Shown one piece after another: positions 1 to 8,963 of a stretch of DNA of 64,000 nt. How positions within the stretch are numbered: position 1 is the stretch's first letter; each line of letters starts with the position of its first letter. The notes under the pieces are model-generated. The model was not told the DNA's origin, did no database searches, and saw nothing but the letters and a program-made list of their open reading frames with translations. Location: NCBI RefSeq assembly GCF_014268455.2, contig NZ_CP077085.1, positions 1,674,001 to 1,738,000 of the forward strand. Reading direction: 5' to 3'. Origin of the DNA: Pseudomonas shahriarae (GTDB taxonomy: Bacteria; Pseudomonadota; Gammaproteobacteria; Pseudomonadales; Pseudomonadaceae). The position numbers were made by a program, and so were the translations under genes.

Positions 1-333
1 CCGGTGTGGCTGCGGGGCGAGCCGACCTTGTTGAACGAGCTGCTGAGCAACCTGGTGGATAACGCCCTGGCCCACACGCCGTCAGGTGGCAATGTGATCT
101 TGCGGGTGACGGCGCCGGCAGTGCTGGAAGTGGAGGACGATGGCCCTGGGATTCCGCAGGACGAACGGGACCGGGTGTTCGAGCGATTCTATCGACGTAA
201 CCAGCAGGGCGCGGGTTCGGGCCTGGGGTTGGCGATTGTCGGGGAGATCTGCCGCGCACACCTGGCCCAGATCAGCCTGCATGATGGCGAGCTGAAAGGG
301 CTTAAGGTGCGGGTGAGTTTTATCGCTGGGTAG
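1..333 (+). CDS. Sensor histidine kinase, C-terminal ATPase part (5' end outside window)
   Basis: Only the last 110 or so residues are present; the reading frame is open from base 1. They form the ATP-binding (HATPase_c) domain of a two-component sensor kinase: an N-box (LLSNLVDNALAHTP), a G1 box (VEDDGPGIP), an F box (RVFERFYR) and a G2 box (GSGLGLAIV), in the usual order and spacing. The protein would autophosphorylate a histidine upstream and pass the phosphate to a response regulator, presumably encoded further upstream. The sensed signal cannot be read from this fragment. The domain is intact up to the stop codon. Confidence 0.9.
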   Translation, partial: PVWLRGEPTLLNELLSNLVDNALAHTPSGGNVILRVTAPAVLEVEDDGPGIPQDERDRVFERFYRRNQQGAGSGLGLAIVGEICRAHLAQISLHDGELKGLKVRVSFIAG

Positions 334-357
334 GGCCGTGCTTGCCACACCGACCGG

Positions 358-1179
358 TCAATAGAACATCGAGCGCGCTTCGTCCAGCTCGGTGCGCACC
401 GCTTCGTTGAGCGGGTCGATGCGCAGCTTCCTGAATGCCGGCAAGCTCGACAGCGCAGCGTTGGCCAGCGGGTGATCGGTATTCTTGTGGCAGTACAGCA
501 CCGCCACTTGCACCAGGTCGACGTAGTCCAGGCTGGCCGAATCGCGCTCGAGGTCCTGGTAGTGTGCGGGCACATTTACCAGCATTTCCGGGAAGTCCCA
601 GCCCCTCAGCAGCTTGTCCCCCAGCAGCGGGTGGATGCTGTCAATCACATGGTTGAGGCTGACCGGGTCGGAGAGCAGTTCATAGTGATCTTCGGCGTAG
701 GTCAGGATCGGCAGCACACCGATCTGGTGCACCAGCCCGCCAAGTGCTGCCTGGTCCGGCTTGAGTTGGCTGTGGTTGCGGCACAGGGCGTAGCAGACGC
801 CTGCGACTTCCAGGCTGCGGCGCCATACGTCACGCATCTTCTGTTCGACGACTTCTGAGCGGGCATGGAAGATTTGCTCCATCACCAGACCAATCGACAG
901 GTTGCTGCTGTAGTTGGTGCCCAGGCGCGTGATGGCGGTGTGCAGGTCGGTGACCTCCTGGGTGGCGCGCAACAGTGGGCTGTTGACGACCTTGATCAGC
1001 CGCGCCGTCAGGGCGGTATCGCGGCTGATGACTTTGCTCAAATGACTGATGCTGACTTCGGGGTCTTCGGCGGCCTGACGAATTTTCAGGGCCACTTCCG
1101 GTAACGTGGGCAGAACCAGGTCATCGTTATCGATGGCCATCACCAACGCCTGTTGGACTTTTTCCGCCAGTTTATTCAT
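358..1179 (-). CDS. HDOD domain protein
   Basis: A 273-residue protein that is almost entirely one HDOD domain, a non-catalytic relative of the HD hydrolases found in bacterial signalling proteins. The N-terminal half has the family pattern: LPTLPEVALKIRQ (about 24-36), the serine-rich ISHLSKVISRDTALTARLIKVVNSPL stretch split by short loops, and TAITRLGTNYSSNLSIG (about 82-98). No GGDEF, EAL or receiver domain is attached. It is convergent with the upstream kinase gene and is probably monocistronic. HDOD proteins are usually tied to cyclic-di-GMP or stress signalling; the role here is not known. Confidence 0.85.
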   Translation of the reverse strand: MNKLAEKVQQALVMAIDNDDLVLPTLPEVALKIRQAAEDPEVSISHLSKVISRDTALTARLIKVVNSPLLRATQEVTDLHTAITRLGTNYSSNLSIGLVMEQIFHARSEVVEQKMRDVWRRSLEVAGVCYALCRNHSQLKPDQAALGGLVHQIGVLPILTYAEDHYELLSDPVSLNHVIDSIHPLLGDKLLRGWDFPEMLVNVPAHYQDLERDSASLDYVDLVQVAVLYCHKNTDHPLANAALSSLPAFRKLRIDPLNEAVRTELDEARSMFY

Positions 1180-1215
1180 TCATGCTCTCTAGGGTGCTGC
1201 AAAAGGGTACGGCGA

Positions 1216-2157
1216 TTAGCGCTGGATCTCGCGATCACGGTCCAGTTGGTAAGGCAGGTCAAGTAACTTGAGGCCTGGGCCTTCCAGCGTGCCTAAATGC
1301 ACGTTGCCACTGTCGGCTGCTTCGGCTTGCAGCACTGCCAGAAGTTCAATCCCTTCGTCGGCCCGGGCGGCGATGACTACCTCACCGATGGCGCTGTTAT
1401 GGCTGGGGGCAAACAGTGGCGTGCCGGGCTCGGGCAGCGCATGGCTGTCGAGGCTCAGGCGATACAGGCGCCGCTTGAGTTTGCCCAGGTATTGCATGCG
1501 GGCGACGATTTCCTGGCCGGTGTAGCAGCCTTTCTTGAAGCTTACGCCGCCGACCGCTTGCAGGTTGAGCATCTGCGGGATGAACAGCTCGCGGGTCTGG
1601 GCCATGACCTGGCCGATGCCGGCACGAACCTGCCCCAGCAGCCAGGCATTGAGATCGCCTTCGGCAAGTGTGGCGGCCAGTTGGCTGCGCAGGGACTCGG
1701 CTTGCGCGGCGGGCGCCCAGAGTTCGGCGCGGCCCGGGGAGACGCGAATGGCCAGCAGTTCTTCATGGCGCGCCACACTGTCGGTCTCGGCCGGCAAATC
1801 CAGGCCCAGGCTGGCGAGAGCCTGATCGGCATTCACCAGACCGAAGCGGGCCCAGGTAGCACTTTCGTCCGTCAGCTTGGACTTGGAAAACACAGCGTAT
1901 TTCTTCAGGTCCGCCAGTTGCGGTTCCAGCAGTTCGCTGGCCATGGCCAGCAGTACACCGTCACCTTGCAGCACGATCCGGAAGCTCGACTGCATGCGCC
2001 CCTTTTGGGTGCAGCGCGCGCCGAGGCTGGCGTGGGTGTCGTCGAGGTAATTGAGGTTGCAGGTCAGTTGCCCCTGGAGGAACTTGGCCGCGTCAGCGCC
2101 GCGAACGGCCAGGACACCTTCGTGGGACAGGGAGCAGAAGAAAGCAGAGTCAGCCAT
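1216..2157 (-). CDS. ygfZ: tRNA-modifying / Fe-S maintenance protein YgfZ
   Basis: A 313-residue folate-binding protein of the GcvT-like YgfZ family. The diagnostic K-G-C-Y-T-G-Q-E signature is present near residue 210, including the conserved cysteine. YgfZ uses tetrahydrofolate to keep certain Fe-S enzymes such as MiaB active and so affects tRNA modification. It lies divergent to sdhE across a 137-bp gap; this pairing with another respiratory and Fe-S maturation gene is common in gamma-proteobacteria. The ATG start at 2157 gives a complete N-terminus. Confidence 0.93.
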   Translation of the reverse strand: MADSAFFCSLSHEGVLAVRGADAAKFLQGQLTCNLNYLDDTHASLGARCTQKGRMQSSFRIVLQGDGVLLAMASELLEPQLADLKKYAVFSKSKLTDESATWARFGLVNADQALASLGLDLPAETDSVARHEELLAIRVSPGRAELWAPAAQAESLRSQLAATLAEGDLNAWLLGQVRAGIGQVMAQTRELFIPQMLNLQAVGGVSFKKGCYTGQEIVARMQYLGKLKRRLYRLSLDSHALPEPGTPLFAPSHNSAIGEVVIAARADEGIELLAVLQAEAADSGNVHLGTLEGPGLKLLDLPYQLDRDREIQR

Positions 2158-2294
2158 GGGTCATCGCAGTTGGAGAGTCATGAGTGCATCATAGAGGGGC
2201 GCCCGGCAAATGGGTAGTTTCATAAGCCCGACCAAAGCCGACTGTTCCGAGGGGCGTGGGCCTGTATACTTGCGCCCTATTTGAGGAGCGCTCC

Positions 2295-2549
2295 ATGGTC
2301 GAAGATGTAGAAATCAATCGCCTGTACTGGCACAGCCGTCGCGGCATGCTGGAGTTGGATGTGTTGTTGGTACCGTTCACCAAAGAGGTGTACGCGACCC
2401 TCGATAAGGTAGACCGCGACCTCTACGTCAGGTTGCTGACCTGCGAAGACCAGGACATGTTCGGCTGGTTCATGGAACGTGCCGAATCAGAAGATCCGGA
2501 GCTGCAGCGCATGGTCCGGATGATCCTGGATCGTGTCCAGCCCAAGTAA
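2295..2549 (+). CDS. sdhE: FAD assembly factor SdhE
   Basis: An 84-residue protein of the SdhE/YgfY (succinate dehydrogenase assembly factor 2) family. It assists covalent flavinylation of the SdhA and FrdA flavoprotein subunits. The family signature RGMLELD (about residues 14-20) is present, with the R-G pair that contacts the flavoprotein. I chose the ATG at 2295, which follows a GAGG Shine-Dalgarno sequence at 2283; an earlier in-frame ATG at 2256 would add 13 unlikely residues. The gene overlaps the next gene, ygfX, by 17 bp, so the two are probably translationally coupled. Confidence 0.93.
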   Translation: MVEDVEINRLYWHSRRGMLELDVLLVPFTKEVYATLDKVDRDLYVRLLTCEDQDMFGWFMERAESEDPELQRMVRMILDRVQPK

Positions 2550-2985
2550 TAGCTTCGAATGCCGCTGGCAGGCCTGCGGGCTGTTGCTGGCGGCGTATCT
2601 CCTCGCACAGGTGCTTGCACTGGGTGCGCTGTGTCTGCTGGCTATACCTTTTTCGATCGCGGCACTGGGTGTGCTCGCGTGCCTGGGCCACGCCCTGTGG
2701 ACGCTGCCACGCCATATTCGCTTGACCCACCGTTCGTCGGTTCGTGGCCTGCGGCGCAATGCTGACGGCTGGCAACTGTGGAGCGTAGCGCGGGGTTGGC
2801 ATGCGGTGCAGTTGCGTCCCGACAGCCTGGCGTTGCCGCTGATCGTGGTGCTGCGCTACCGACTGCCGGGAGACTGGCGAGTACGCTCGGTGTGCGTACC
2901 GCGCGGTTCGCAGGCCGCCGATGTGCATCGGCGCCTGCGCGTGCGCTTGAAGTTCAGTCGCCGTAGGTGGTTGGCACCAGGATAG
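2533..2985 (+). CDS. YgfX/CptA-family membrane protein
   Basis: A 150-residue inner-membrane protein with a GTG start, overlapping the end of sdhE. Two hydrophobic segments lie at about residues 14-58 ([18 protein letters not shown] and [16 protein letters not shown]), followed by a basic soluble tail. Position, size and topology match YgfX (CptA), which in E. coli is encoded with sdhE and has been reported as a toxin acting on FtsZ and MreB. Whether that activity applies in Pseudomonas is not shown. Its last 32 bp overlap the 3' end of nadB on the other strand. Confidence 0.75.
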   Translation: MSSPSNSFECRWQACGLLLAAYLLAQVLALGALCLLAIPFSIAALGVLACLGHALWTLPRHIRLTHRSSVRGLRRNADGWQLWSVARGWHAVQLRPDSLALPLIVVLRYRLPGDWRVRSVCVPRGSQAADVHRRLRVRLKFSRRRWLAPG

Positions 2986-4570
2986 TGTCGAGGGCCTCTG
3001 GCAGCATCTCGGGATAATCCAGCGTGTAGTGCAGCCCCCGGCTTTCCTTGCGCGCCATGGCCGAGCGGATCATCAGTTCGGCGACCTGGGCCAGGTTGCG
3101 CAACTCGATCAGGTCGCGGCTGACCTTGTAGTTGCTGTAGAACTCGTCGATTTCATCCAGCAACAACCGCACCCTATGCTGCGCCCGCGCCAAGCGCTTG
3201 TTGGTGCGCACGATACCCACGTAGTCCCACATAAAGCGCCGCAGCTCGTCCCAGTTGTGGGCGATGATCACGTCTTCGTCCGAGTCGGTGACCTGGCTCG
3301 CATCCCAGCGGGGCAGGGCGGCCGGCACCGGGATGCGTGGCAGTTGTTCGAGGATATCGGCGGCGGCGGAACGGGCGTAGACGAAGCATTCGAGCAACGA
3401 GTTGCTGGCCATGCGGTTGGCGCCGTGCAGGCCGGTGAAACTGGTCTCGCCAATCGCGTACAGGCCGGGGACATCGGTGCGGCCTTGCTGGTCGACCATC
3501 ACGCCGCCGCAGGTGTAGTGCGCCGCCGGCACCACCGGGATCGGCCCTTGGGTGATATCAATATTGAAGGCCAGGCAGCGCTCGTAGACCGTCGGGAAAT
3601 GGGTCTTGATGAAGTCGGCGGGCTTGTGGCTGATGTCCAGGTAGACGCAGTCGATGCCCAGGCGCTTCATCTCGTGGTCGATGGCGCGAGCCACGATGTC
3701 CCGTGGCGCCAGTTCGGCCCGTGGGTCAAAGCGCTGCATGAAACGTTCGCCATTGGGCAGTTTGAGGTGCGCACCTTCCCCCCTGAGGGCTTCGGTGATG
3801 AGGAAGCTCTTGGCCTGGGGGTGATATAGGCAGGTGGGGTGGAACTGGTTGAATTCCAGGTTCGCCACCCGGCAGCCCGAGCGCCAGGCCATGGCGATGC
3901 CGTCCCCGCAGGCGCCATCGGGGTTGCTGGTGTAGAGGTAGACTTTGGCGGCGCCCCCTGAGGCCAGGATGGTGAAGCGCGCGCCGTAGGTATCCACTTC
4001 GCCGCTGGCGCGGTTGAGCACGTAGGCGCCGAGGCAGCGTTCACCCGCCAGGCCCAGGCGTTTCTCGGTGATCAGGTCGACGGCGACTCGTTGCTCGAGC
4101 AGTTCGATATTCGGCCGCTGCCGGGCCTGGGCGAGCAGGGTCTTGAAGATCGCGGCGCCGGTGGCGTCGGCGGCATGGATGATGCGCCGGTGGCTGTGGC
4201 CGCCTTCACGGGTCAGGTGAAACTCGAAACCGCCGTCGTCACTGCCGGCATGCTCATCGCGGGTAAAGGGTACGCCCTGGTCGATCAGCCACTGAATGGC
4301 TTCGCGACTGTGCTCGACGGTGAAGCGCACCGCGTCTTCATTGCACAGGCCGCCGCCGGCGTTGAGGGTGTCTTCAACGTGGGATTGCACCGTGTCGGTG
4401 TCATCCAGCACGGCGGCAACCCCGCCCTGGGCCCAGAACGTCGAACCGTTAGCCAGGTCGCCCTTGCTCAGGACGGCTATGCGCAGATGGCTCGGTAGAG
4501 TCAGAGCAAGGCTCAGGCCTGCGGCGCCGCTACCAATCACCAGGACATCGTGTTGAAACTGTTGGCTCAT
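2954..4570 (-). CDS. nadB: L-aspartate oxidase
   Basis: A 538-residue flavoenzyme, the usual length for NadB. It oxidises L-aspartate to iminoaspartate, the first step of de novo NAD synthesis with NadA. The N-terminal dinucleotide-binding motif ([15 protein letters not shown], residues 10-24), the succinate-dehydrogenase-like ATGG-type segments, and the conserved active-site runs EFNQFHPT (about 241-248) and HYTCGGV (about 350-356) are all visible. It is divergent from algU, an arrangement conserved in pseudomonads. Confidence 0.96.
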   Translation of the reverse strand: MSQQFQHDVLVIGSGAAGLSLALTLPSHLRIAVLSKGDLANGSTFWAQGGVAAVLDDTDTVQSHVEDTLNAGGGLCNEDAVRFTVEHSREAIQWLIDQGVPFTRDEHAGSDDGGFEFHLTREGGHSHRRIIHAADATGAAIFKTLLAQARQRPNIELLEQRVAVDLITEKRLGLAGERCLGAYVLNRASGEVDTYGARFTILASGGAAKVYLYTSNPDGACGDGIAMAWRSGCRVANLEFNQFHPTCLYHPQAKSFLITEALRGEGAHLKLPNGERFMQRFDPRAELAPRDIVARAIDHEMKRLGIDCVYLDISHKPADFIKTHFPTVYERCLAFNIDITQGPIPVVPAAHYTCGGVMVDQQGRTDVPGLYAIGETSFTGLHGANRMASNSLLECFVYARSAAADILEQLPRIPVPAALPRWDASQVTDSDEDVIIAHNWDELRRFMWDYVGIVRTNKRLARAQHRVRLLLDEIDEFYSNYKVSRDLIELRNLAQVAELMIRSAMARKESRGLHYTLDYPEMLPEALDTILVPTTYGD

Positions 4571-4760
4571 TTATGGGATTCCGCAAAAAGCGATCCGTAG
4601 GGGTGGCGCAAACAGGACGCCTGGATCGGCGAATCAAAGGGTCACACGGCCCACTAGTATATAGAGGGGGGGATCGGCACAATAGCCGGGCATTCGTGGC
4701 ATTGTGAGACTACGGTGAACGAACTGCACGGTTTGATGAGGCGGTCCGGCGTCGAGGTGG

Positions 4761-4787
4761 GAACTTTTGTATCCACTCCGACTCCAT
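4761..4787 (+). promoter_or_regulatory. Candidate distal AlgU-type promoter of algU
   Basis: GAACTT at 4761-4766 is followed after 16 bp by TCCAT at 4783-4787, which resembles the -35 and -10 elements of extracytoplasmic AlgU/RpoE promoters (GAACTT-N16-TCTnA). It lies about 250 bp before algU. The -10 match is imperfect, so this is weaker than the proximal site. Confidence 0.45.
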
Positions 4788-4952
4788 AACAGGATGCCCG
4801 AAAGCTGGGAAAACGTTGGTTTTACTGATTGGCCTGGAGCATGGGAGCGTCAGAAAACCGGCGACAAGATTATTCACGCAGCCGGCTATGCCCGCGCTGC
4901 GTTTTTCGTGTGTGCCAAAACAGAGCCCACCGGAAACTTGCTTGAAGGGGGA

Positions 4953-4978
4953 GAACTTTTGCGAAAAGTCCTAGTCTA
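4953..4978 (+). promoter_or_regulatory. AlgU-dependent autoregulatory promoter of algU
   Basis: GAACTT at 4953-4958, a 16-bp spacer, and TCTA at 4975-4978 match the AlgU/RpoE consensus very well. It is 61 bp upstream of the algU start codon, where an autoregulated promoter is known in P. aeruginosa. Confidence 0.75.
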
Positions 4979-5038
4979 TGTTTGCAAGCCTGATCGTTTA
5001 GTTATGCAAGCCTCCTTCAAGTACAACGAGGAGTGTTC

Positions 5039-5620
5039 ATGCTAACCCAGGAAGAGGATCAGCAGCTGGTCGAGCGCGTTCAGCGCGGTGACAAGCGTGC
5101 ATTTGATCTGCTAGTGCTGAAATACCAGCACAAAATTCTCGGGTTGATCGTGCGGTTTGTGCACGACACCCATGAAGCGCAGGACGTTGCACAGGAAGCC
5201 TTTATCAAGGCCTACCGTGCACTCGGTAATTTTCGCGGTGACAGTGCGTTCTACACGTGGCTGTACCGCATCGCCATCAACACGGCGAAGAACTATCTGG
5301 TGTCTCGCGGACGCCGCCCACCCGATAGTGATGTGAGTTCGGAAGATGCAGAATTTTACGATGGTGATCACGGCCTCAAGGATCTCGAGTCGCCGGAGCG
5401 TGCATTGCTGCGCGACGAGATCGAAGGCACTGTCCATCGCACTATTCAGCAACTGCCAGAAGATTTGCGTACGGCATTAACTTTACGTGAATTCGATGGT
5501 CTGAGTTACGAGGACATTGCGAGCGTCATGCAATGTCCGGTGGGGACCGTACGCTCCCGGATTTTCCGGGCTCGGGAAGCCATTGATAAAGCCTTGCAAC
5601 CGTTGTTGCAGGAAAACTAA
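5039..5620 (+). CDS. algU: RNA polymerase extracytoplasmic sigma factor AlgU (RpoE/AlgT)
   Basis: A 193-residue ECF sigma factor nearly identical in plan to P. aeruginosa AlgU, which drives alginate and cell-envelope stress genes. Region 2 (DLLVLKYQHKILGL to FYTWLYRIAINTAKNYL, about 26-94) and region 4 (LPEDLRTALTLREFDGLSYEDIA, split here only in description) are clear, with the helix-turn-helix ending in VGTVRSRIFRAREAI. I chose the ATG at 5039, preceded by GAGGAG; a GTG two codons earlier is in frame but poorly placed. It heads the algU-mucA-mucB-mucD cluster. Confidence 0.97.
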   Translation: MLTQEEDQQLVERVQRGDKRAFDLLVLKYQHKILGLIVRFVHDTHEAQDVAQEAFIKAYRALGNFRGDSAFYTWLYRIAINTAKNYLVSRGRRPPDSDVSSEDAEFYDGDHGLKDLESPERALLRDEIEGTVHRTIQQLPEDLRTALTLREFDGLSYEDIASVMQCPVGTVRSRIFRAREAIDKALQPLLQEN

Positions 5621-5652
5621 AGACAGCGGCGACAGCCAAGAGAGGAACCGCC

Positions 5653-6240
5653 ATGAGTCGTGATGCCCTGCAGGAATCGCTGTCCGCAGTGATGGATAAC
5701 GAAGCGGATGAACTGGAACTTCGTCGAGTGCTCAATGCATTTGATGATGCCGAAACCCGTGATACCTGGTCTCGTTACCAAGTCGCTCGGGCGGTGATGC
5801 ACAAAGATCTGTTAATCCCTCGTCTGGATATTGCTGCGGCCGTTTCTGCTGCGCTGGCCGATGAAGCCGTTCCGGCAAAAGCTGCTCGTGGTCCTTGGCG
5901 TAGCCTGGGTCGCCTGGCAGTTGCTGCCTCGGTGACGGTGGCCGTACTGGCTGGTGTGCGCCTGTACAACCAGGACGAGATCGCCGGTGCCGAACTGGCC
6001 CAGCAAACCCAGCAGCCGGTCATGGCCGGTCCGCAGGTCAAGGGTCCAGCTGTTCTGGCTGGCTACAAGGAAAGCTCCGACGCAACGGGTCCGATGGCCA
6101 ATGGCGTGCTTCAAGGGCAATCCGGCTGGCAGGATCAGCGTCTGCCAGGCTATCTGCGCCAGCACGCTCAGGAATCGGCTGTAAAAGGCACTGAAAGCGC
6201 GCTGCCATACGCTCGCGCTGCAAGCCTGGAAAACCGCTAA
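5653..6240 (+). CDS. mucA: Anti-sigma factor MucA
   Basis: A 195-residue single-pass inner-membrane anti-sigma factor that holds AlgU. The N-terminal cytoplasmic RseA-like domain (residues 1-80) begins SRDALQESLSAVMDNEADELE, a typical sigma-binding segment. A membrane span follows at about 86-104 (LAVAASVTVAVLAGV) and then a periplasmic tail, the target of regulated proteolysis by AlgW and MucP in the known pathway. The gene is full length, with none of the truncations seen in mucoid clinical isolates. It starts 32 bp after algU. Confidence 0.96.
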   Translation: MSRDALQESLSAVMDNEADELELRRVLNAFDDAETRDTWSRYQVARAVMHKDLLIPRLDIAAAVSAALADEAVPAKAARGPWRSLGRLAVAASVTVAVLAGVRLYNQDEIAGAELAQQTQQPVMAGPQVKGPAVLAGYKESSDATGPMANGVLQGQSGWQDQRLPGYLRQHAQESAVKGTESALPYARAASLENR

Positions 6241-6256
6241 ACCGTTAAGGAGCCTT

Positions 6257-7213
6257 ATGCGTGCCATACCGCTCCTTGCGCTTTTGCTCAGTGGCTGGTT
6301 TACAGTTCCCGCCCATGCCGATGAAGCCCAAGACTGGCTGAAGCGTCTTGGGCGGGCAGAGCAGCAGCAAAGCTACCAAGGTACATTTATCTACGAGCGT
6401 AACGGTAGTTTCTCTACCCATGACATCTGGCATCTAGTCCAGAATGGTCAGGTCCGCGAACGGATATTGCAGCTCGATGGATCAGCTCAGGAAGTCGTAC
6501 GTGTCGATGGGCACACTCAATGTGTCAGCGGCAGCCTGGTAGCGGGTCTTGGTAACTCCCCGGGCGGTTCCGCCCATGTGCTTGATCCGCAAAAACTCAA
6601 TTCTTTTTACACGCTTGCCACCATCGGCGAATCCCGTGTGGCTGGTCGTAAAGCGGTGATCGTCTCGTTGACGCCGCGCGACCAGCACCGCTACGGCTTT
6701 GAGATGCATCTGGATCGTGAAACCGCGCTGCCGCTCAAATCATTGTTGATCAATGACAAGGGGCAGTTGCTGGAGCGTTTCCAGTTCACTCAATTGAGTA
6801 CCAAAGCCCCGGATGAAAGCGCTTTGCAACCCGGCAGGGACTGTAAGCCATTGTCGGTCGCCAGCAGCAAGGCCGAGGACGTGGTCGCCCCCCAGGCTTG
6901 GCATCCGAGCTGGCTGCCGCCTGGCTTCCAGTTGGCCCGTAGCGCTTCGCGTAAGGACTCCCGGACCCATGTGGTGGTAAACAGCTTGATGTACGAGGAT
7001 GGGTTGGCGCGTTTTTCGGTGTTCCTGGAGCCCGTCAGTGGCGAGGCTGCGACGGAGAGCCGGGTGCAACTGGGGCCAACGGTTGCCGTATCGCGCCGCA
7101 TGAATACCCCTCAAGGCGAGATCATGGTGACGGTGGTCGGGGAGATCCCCCTCGGCACCGCCGAACGGATCGCGCTGTCGGTGCGCAGTGGCACGGCGCC
7201 CGAAAAACCGTGA
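6257..7213 (+). CDS. mucB: Periplasmic sigma-stress regulator MucB (RseB family)
   Basis: A 318-residue periplasmic protein with a signal peptide (residues 1-21, ending PAHA). The RseB large lipid-binding-like domain covers about 24-200 and includes the family landmark YQGTFIYERNG near residue 40; the small C-terminal domain includes WHPSWLPPGFQ. MucB binds the periplasmic tail of MucA and shields it from cleavage. It starts 16 bp after mucA and is clearly in the same operon. Confidence 0.95.
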   Translation: MRAIPLLALLLSGWFTVPAHADEAQDWLKRLGRAEQQQSYQGTFIYERNGSFSTHDIWHLVQNGQVRERILQLDGSAQEVVRVDGHTQCVSGSLVAGLGNSPGGSAHVLDPQKLNSFYTLATIGESRVAGRKAVIVSLTPRDQHRYGFEMHLDRETALPLKSLLINDKGQLLERFQFTQLSTKAPDESALQPGRDCKPLSVASSKAEDVVAPQAWHPSWLPPGFQLARSASRKDSRTHVVVNSLMYEDGLARFSVFLEPVSGEAATESRVQLGPTVAVSRRMNTPQGEIMVTVVGEIPLGTAERIALSVRSGTAPEKP

Positions 7214-7335
7214 GCTGTTAATCCTATGCTCATCCAGATTGTTCACAGTAATGCGGGAAGTGCCTGCCCTGCTGCACAGAACATGAAATGTCTGGAGAGT
7301 ATTTTCACTTGCAAAATTTCCTTATGTTTTTTATA

Positions 7336-7359
7336 GGTCAGAACTTCTCGGTTCTGGCC
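7336..7359 (+). other. Hairpin in the mucB-mucD gap
   Basis: A 9-bp stem (GGTCAGAAC with GTTCTGGCC, one G-T pair) and a 6-base loop lie in the 240-bp gap between mucB and mucD. There is no T run, so a strong terminator is unlikely. It could modulate readthrough into mucD or mark a separate mucD transcript. No mucC reading frame is found in this gap. Confidence 0.35.
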
Positions 7360-7453
7360 TTGTGTTGTTCACGCAATGTTGACGTCGGTAGTAGTAGTCT
7401 CCGGCGTTTAAAGAACCTTGTCGCCCAACCCTGCTCGTCGTAACGGGAGCTGT

Positions 7454-8890
7454 ATGTCGATACCACGTTTGAAGTCTTACCTTTCCATAGTCGCCACGGT
7501 GCTGGTGCTGGGTCAGGCCGTTACCGCGCAAGCGGCGGAACTGCCTGACTTCACCCAGCTGGTAGAGCAAGCCTCGCCTGCCGTGGTGAACATCAGTACC
7601 ACGCAGAAGCTGCCGGAGCGTAAAGTCTCGAACCAGCAGATGCCTGACCTTGAAGGCCTGCCGCCGATGCTGCGGGAGTTCTTCGAGCGCGGTATGCCTC
7701 AGCCGCGTTCACCCCGTGGCGGCGGTGGCGGTCAGCGTGAAGCCCAGTCCCTGGGGTCGGGTTTTATCATTTCGCCTGATGGCTACATCCTCACCAATAA
7801 CCATGTGATCGCCGACGCCGACGAAATCCTCGTGCGCCTGGCAGATCGCAGTGAACTCAAGGCCAAGCTGGTCGGCACCGATCCACGCTCCGACGTGGCC
7901 TTGCTGAAGATCGAAGGCAAGGACCTGCCCGTGCTGAAACTGGGTAAGTCCCAGGATCTGAAAGCCGGGCAATGGGTGGTGGCCATCGGTTCGCCGTTTG
8001 GCTTTGACCACACCGTGACCCAGGGCATCGTCAGTGCCATTGGTCGTAGCCTGCCGAACGAGAACTACGTGCCGTTCATCCAGACCGACGTGCCGATCAA
8101 CCCGGGTAACTCCGGTGGCCCGCTGTTCAACCTGGCGGGCGAAGTGGTGGGGATCAACTCGCAGATCTACACCCGTTCCGGCGGTTTCATGGGCGTCTCC
8201 TTCGCCATCCCGATTGATGTGGCCATGGATGTTTCCAACCAGCTCAAAGCCGGTGGCAAGGTCAGCCGTGGCTGGTTGGGCGTAGTGATCCAGGAAGTGA
8301 ACAAAGACCTGGCCGAGTCCTTTGGCCTGGACAAGCCTGCTGGCGCCCTGGTCGCGCAGATTCAGGACGACGGCCCGGCGGCCAAAGGCGGCTTGCAGGT
8401 TGGCGATGTGATCCTGACCATGAACGGCCAGCCGATTGTCATGTCGGCCGACCTGCCGCACCTGGTCGGCGCACTCAAGGCGGGCAGCAAGGCCAAGCTG
8501 GAAGTGATCCGCGAAGGCAAGCGCCAGAACGTCGAGCTGACCGTGGGCGCGATCCCTGAAGAAGGTCAGGAGCTTGGCGCGCTGGGCGGTAAATCAGGTG
8601 CCGAGCGCAGCAGCAATCGCCTGGGCATCGCCGTGGTCGAGTTGACTGACGAGCAGAAGAAGAGCTTCGACCTCAAGAGTGGTGTGGTGATCAAGGAGGT
8701 CCAGGACGGCCCGGCCGCCCTGATCGGCCTGCAACCGGGTGATGTGATCACCCACTTGAACAACCAGGCGATCAACTCCACCAAGGAATTCACCGACATC
8801 GCCAAGGCGCTGCCGAAGAATCGCTCGGTGTCGATGCGCGTCCTGCGTCAAGGGCGTGCCAGCTTCATCACCTTCAAGCTGGCCGAGTAA
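7454..8890 (+). CDS. mucD: Periplasmic DegP-like serine protease MucD
   Basis: A 478-residue HtrA/DegP-family protease. A signal peptide ends at about residue 27 (TAQAAELPDF). The trypsin-like domain has the catalytic triad His in TNNHVIAD, Asp in SDVALLKI and Ser in NPGNSGGPLFN, followed by two PDZ domains (about 255-350 and 375-470). MucD degrades misfolded periplasmic proteins and dampens AlgU signalling. I chose the ATG at 7454 after GGGAG rather than the upstream in-frame start, because it puts the signal peptide at the N-terminus. A strong terminator follows. Confidence 0.95.
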   Translation: MSIPRLKSYLSIVATVLVLGQAVTAQAAELPDFTQLVEQASPAVVNISTTQKLPERKVSNQQMPDLEGLPPMLREFFERGMPQPRSPRGGGGGQREAQSLGSGFIISPDGYILTNNHVIADADEILVRLADRSELKAKLVGTDPRSDVALLKIEGKDLPVLKLGKSQDLKAGQWVVAIGSPFGFDHTVTQGIVSAIGRSLPNENYVPFIQTDVPINPGNSGGPLFNLAGEVVGINSQIYTRSGGFMGVSFAIPIDVAMDVSNQLKAGGKVSRGWLGVVIQEVNKDLAESFGLDKPAGALVAQIQDDGPAAKGGLQVGDVILTMNGQPIVMSADLPHLVGALKAGSKAKLEVIREGKRQNVELTVGAIPEEGQELGALGGKSGAERSSNRLGIAVVELTDEQKKSFDLKSGVVIKEVQDGPAALIGLQPGDVITHLNNQAINSTKEFTDIAKALPKNRSVSMRVLRQGRASFITFKLAE

Positions 8891-8910
8891 GCCGCTAGCC
8901 GTAGGTCAAT

Positions 8911-8950
8911 AAAAAGCCCCGCTCTCGATAGTCGAGAGCGGGGCTTTTTT
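8911..8950 (+). terminator. Rho-independent terminator after mucD
   Basis: A near-perfect inverted repeat, AAAAAGCCCCGCTCTCGA with its complement ending GGGGCTTTTTT. The symmetric A and T runs suit a bidirectional terminator between mucD and the convergent protease gene. Confidence 0.95.
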
Positions 8951-8963
8951 GTGGGCGCTGGAT

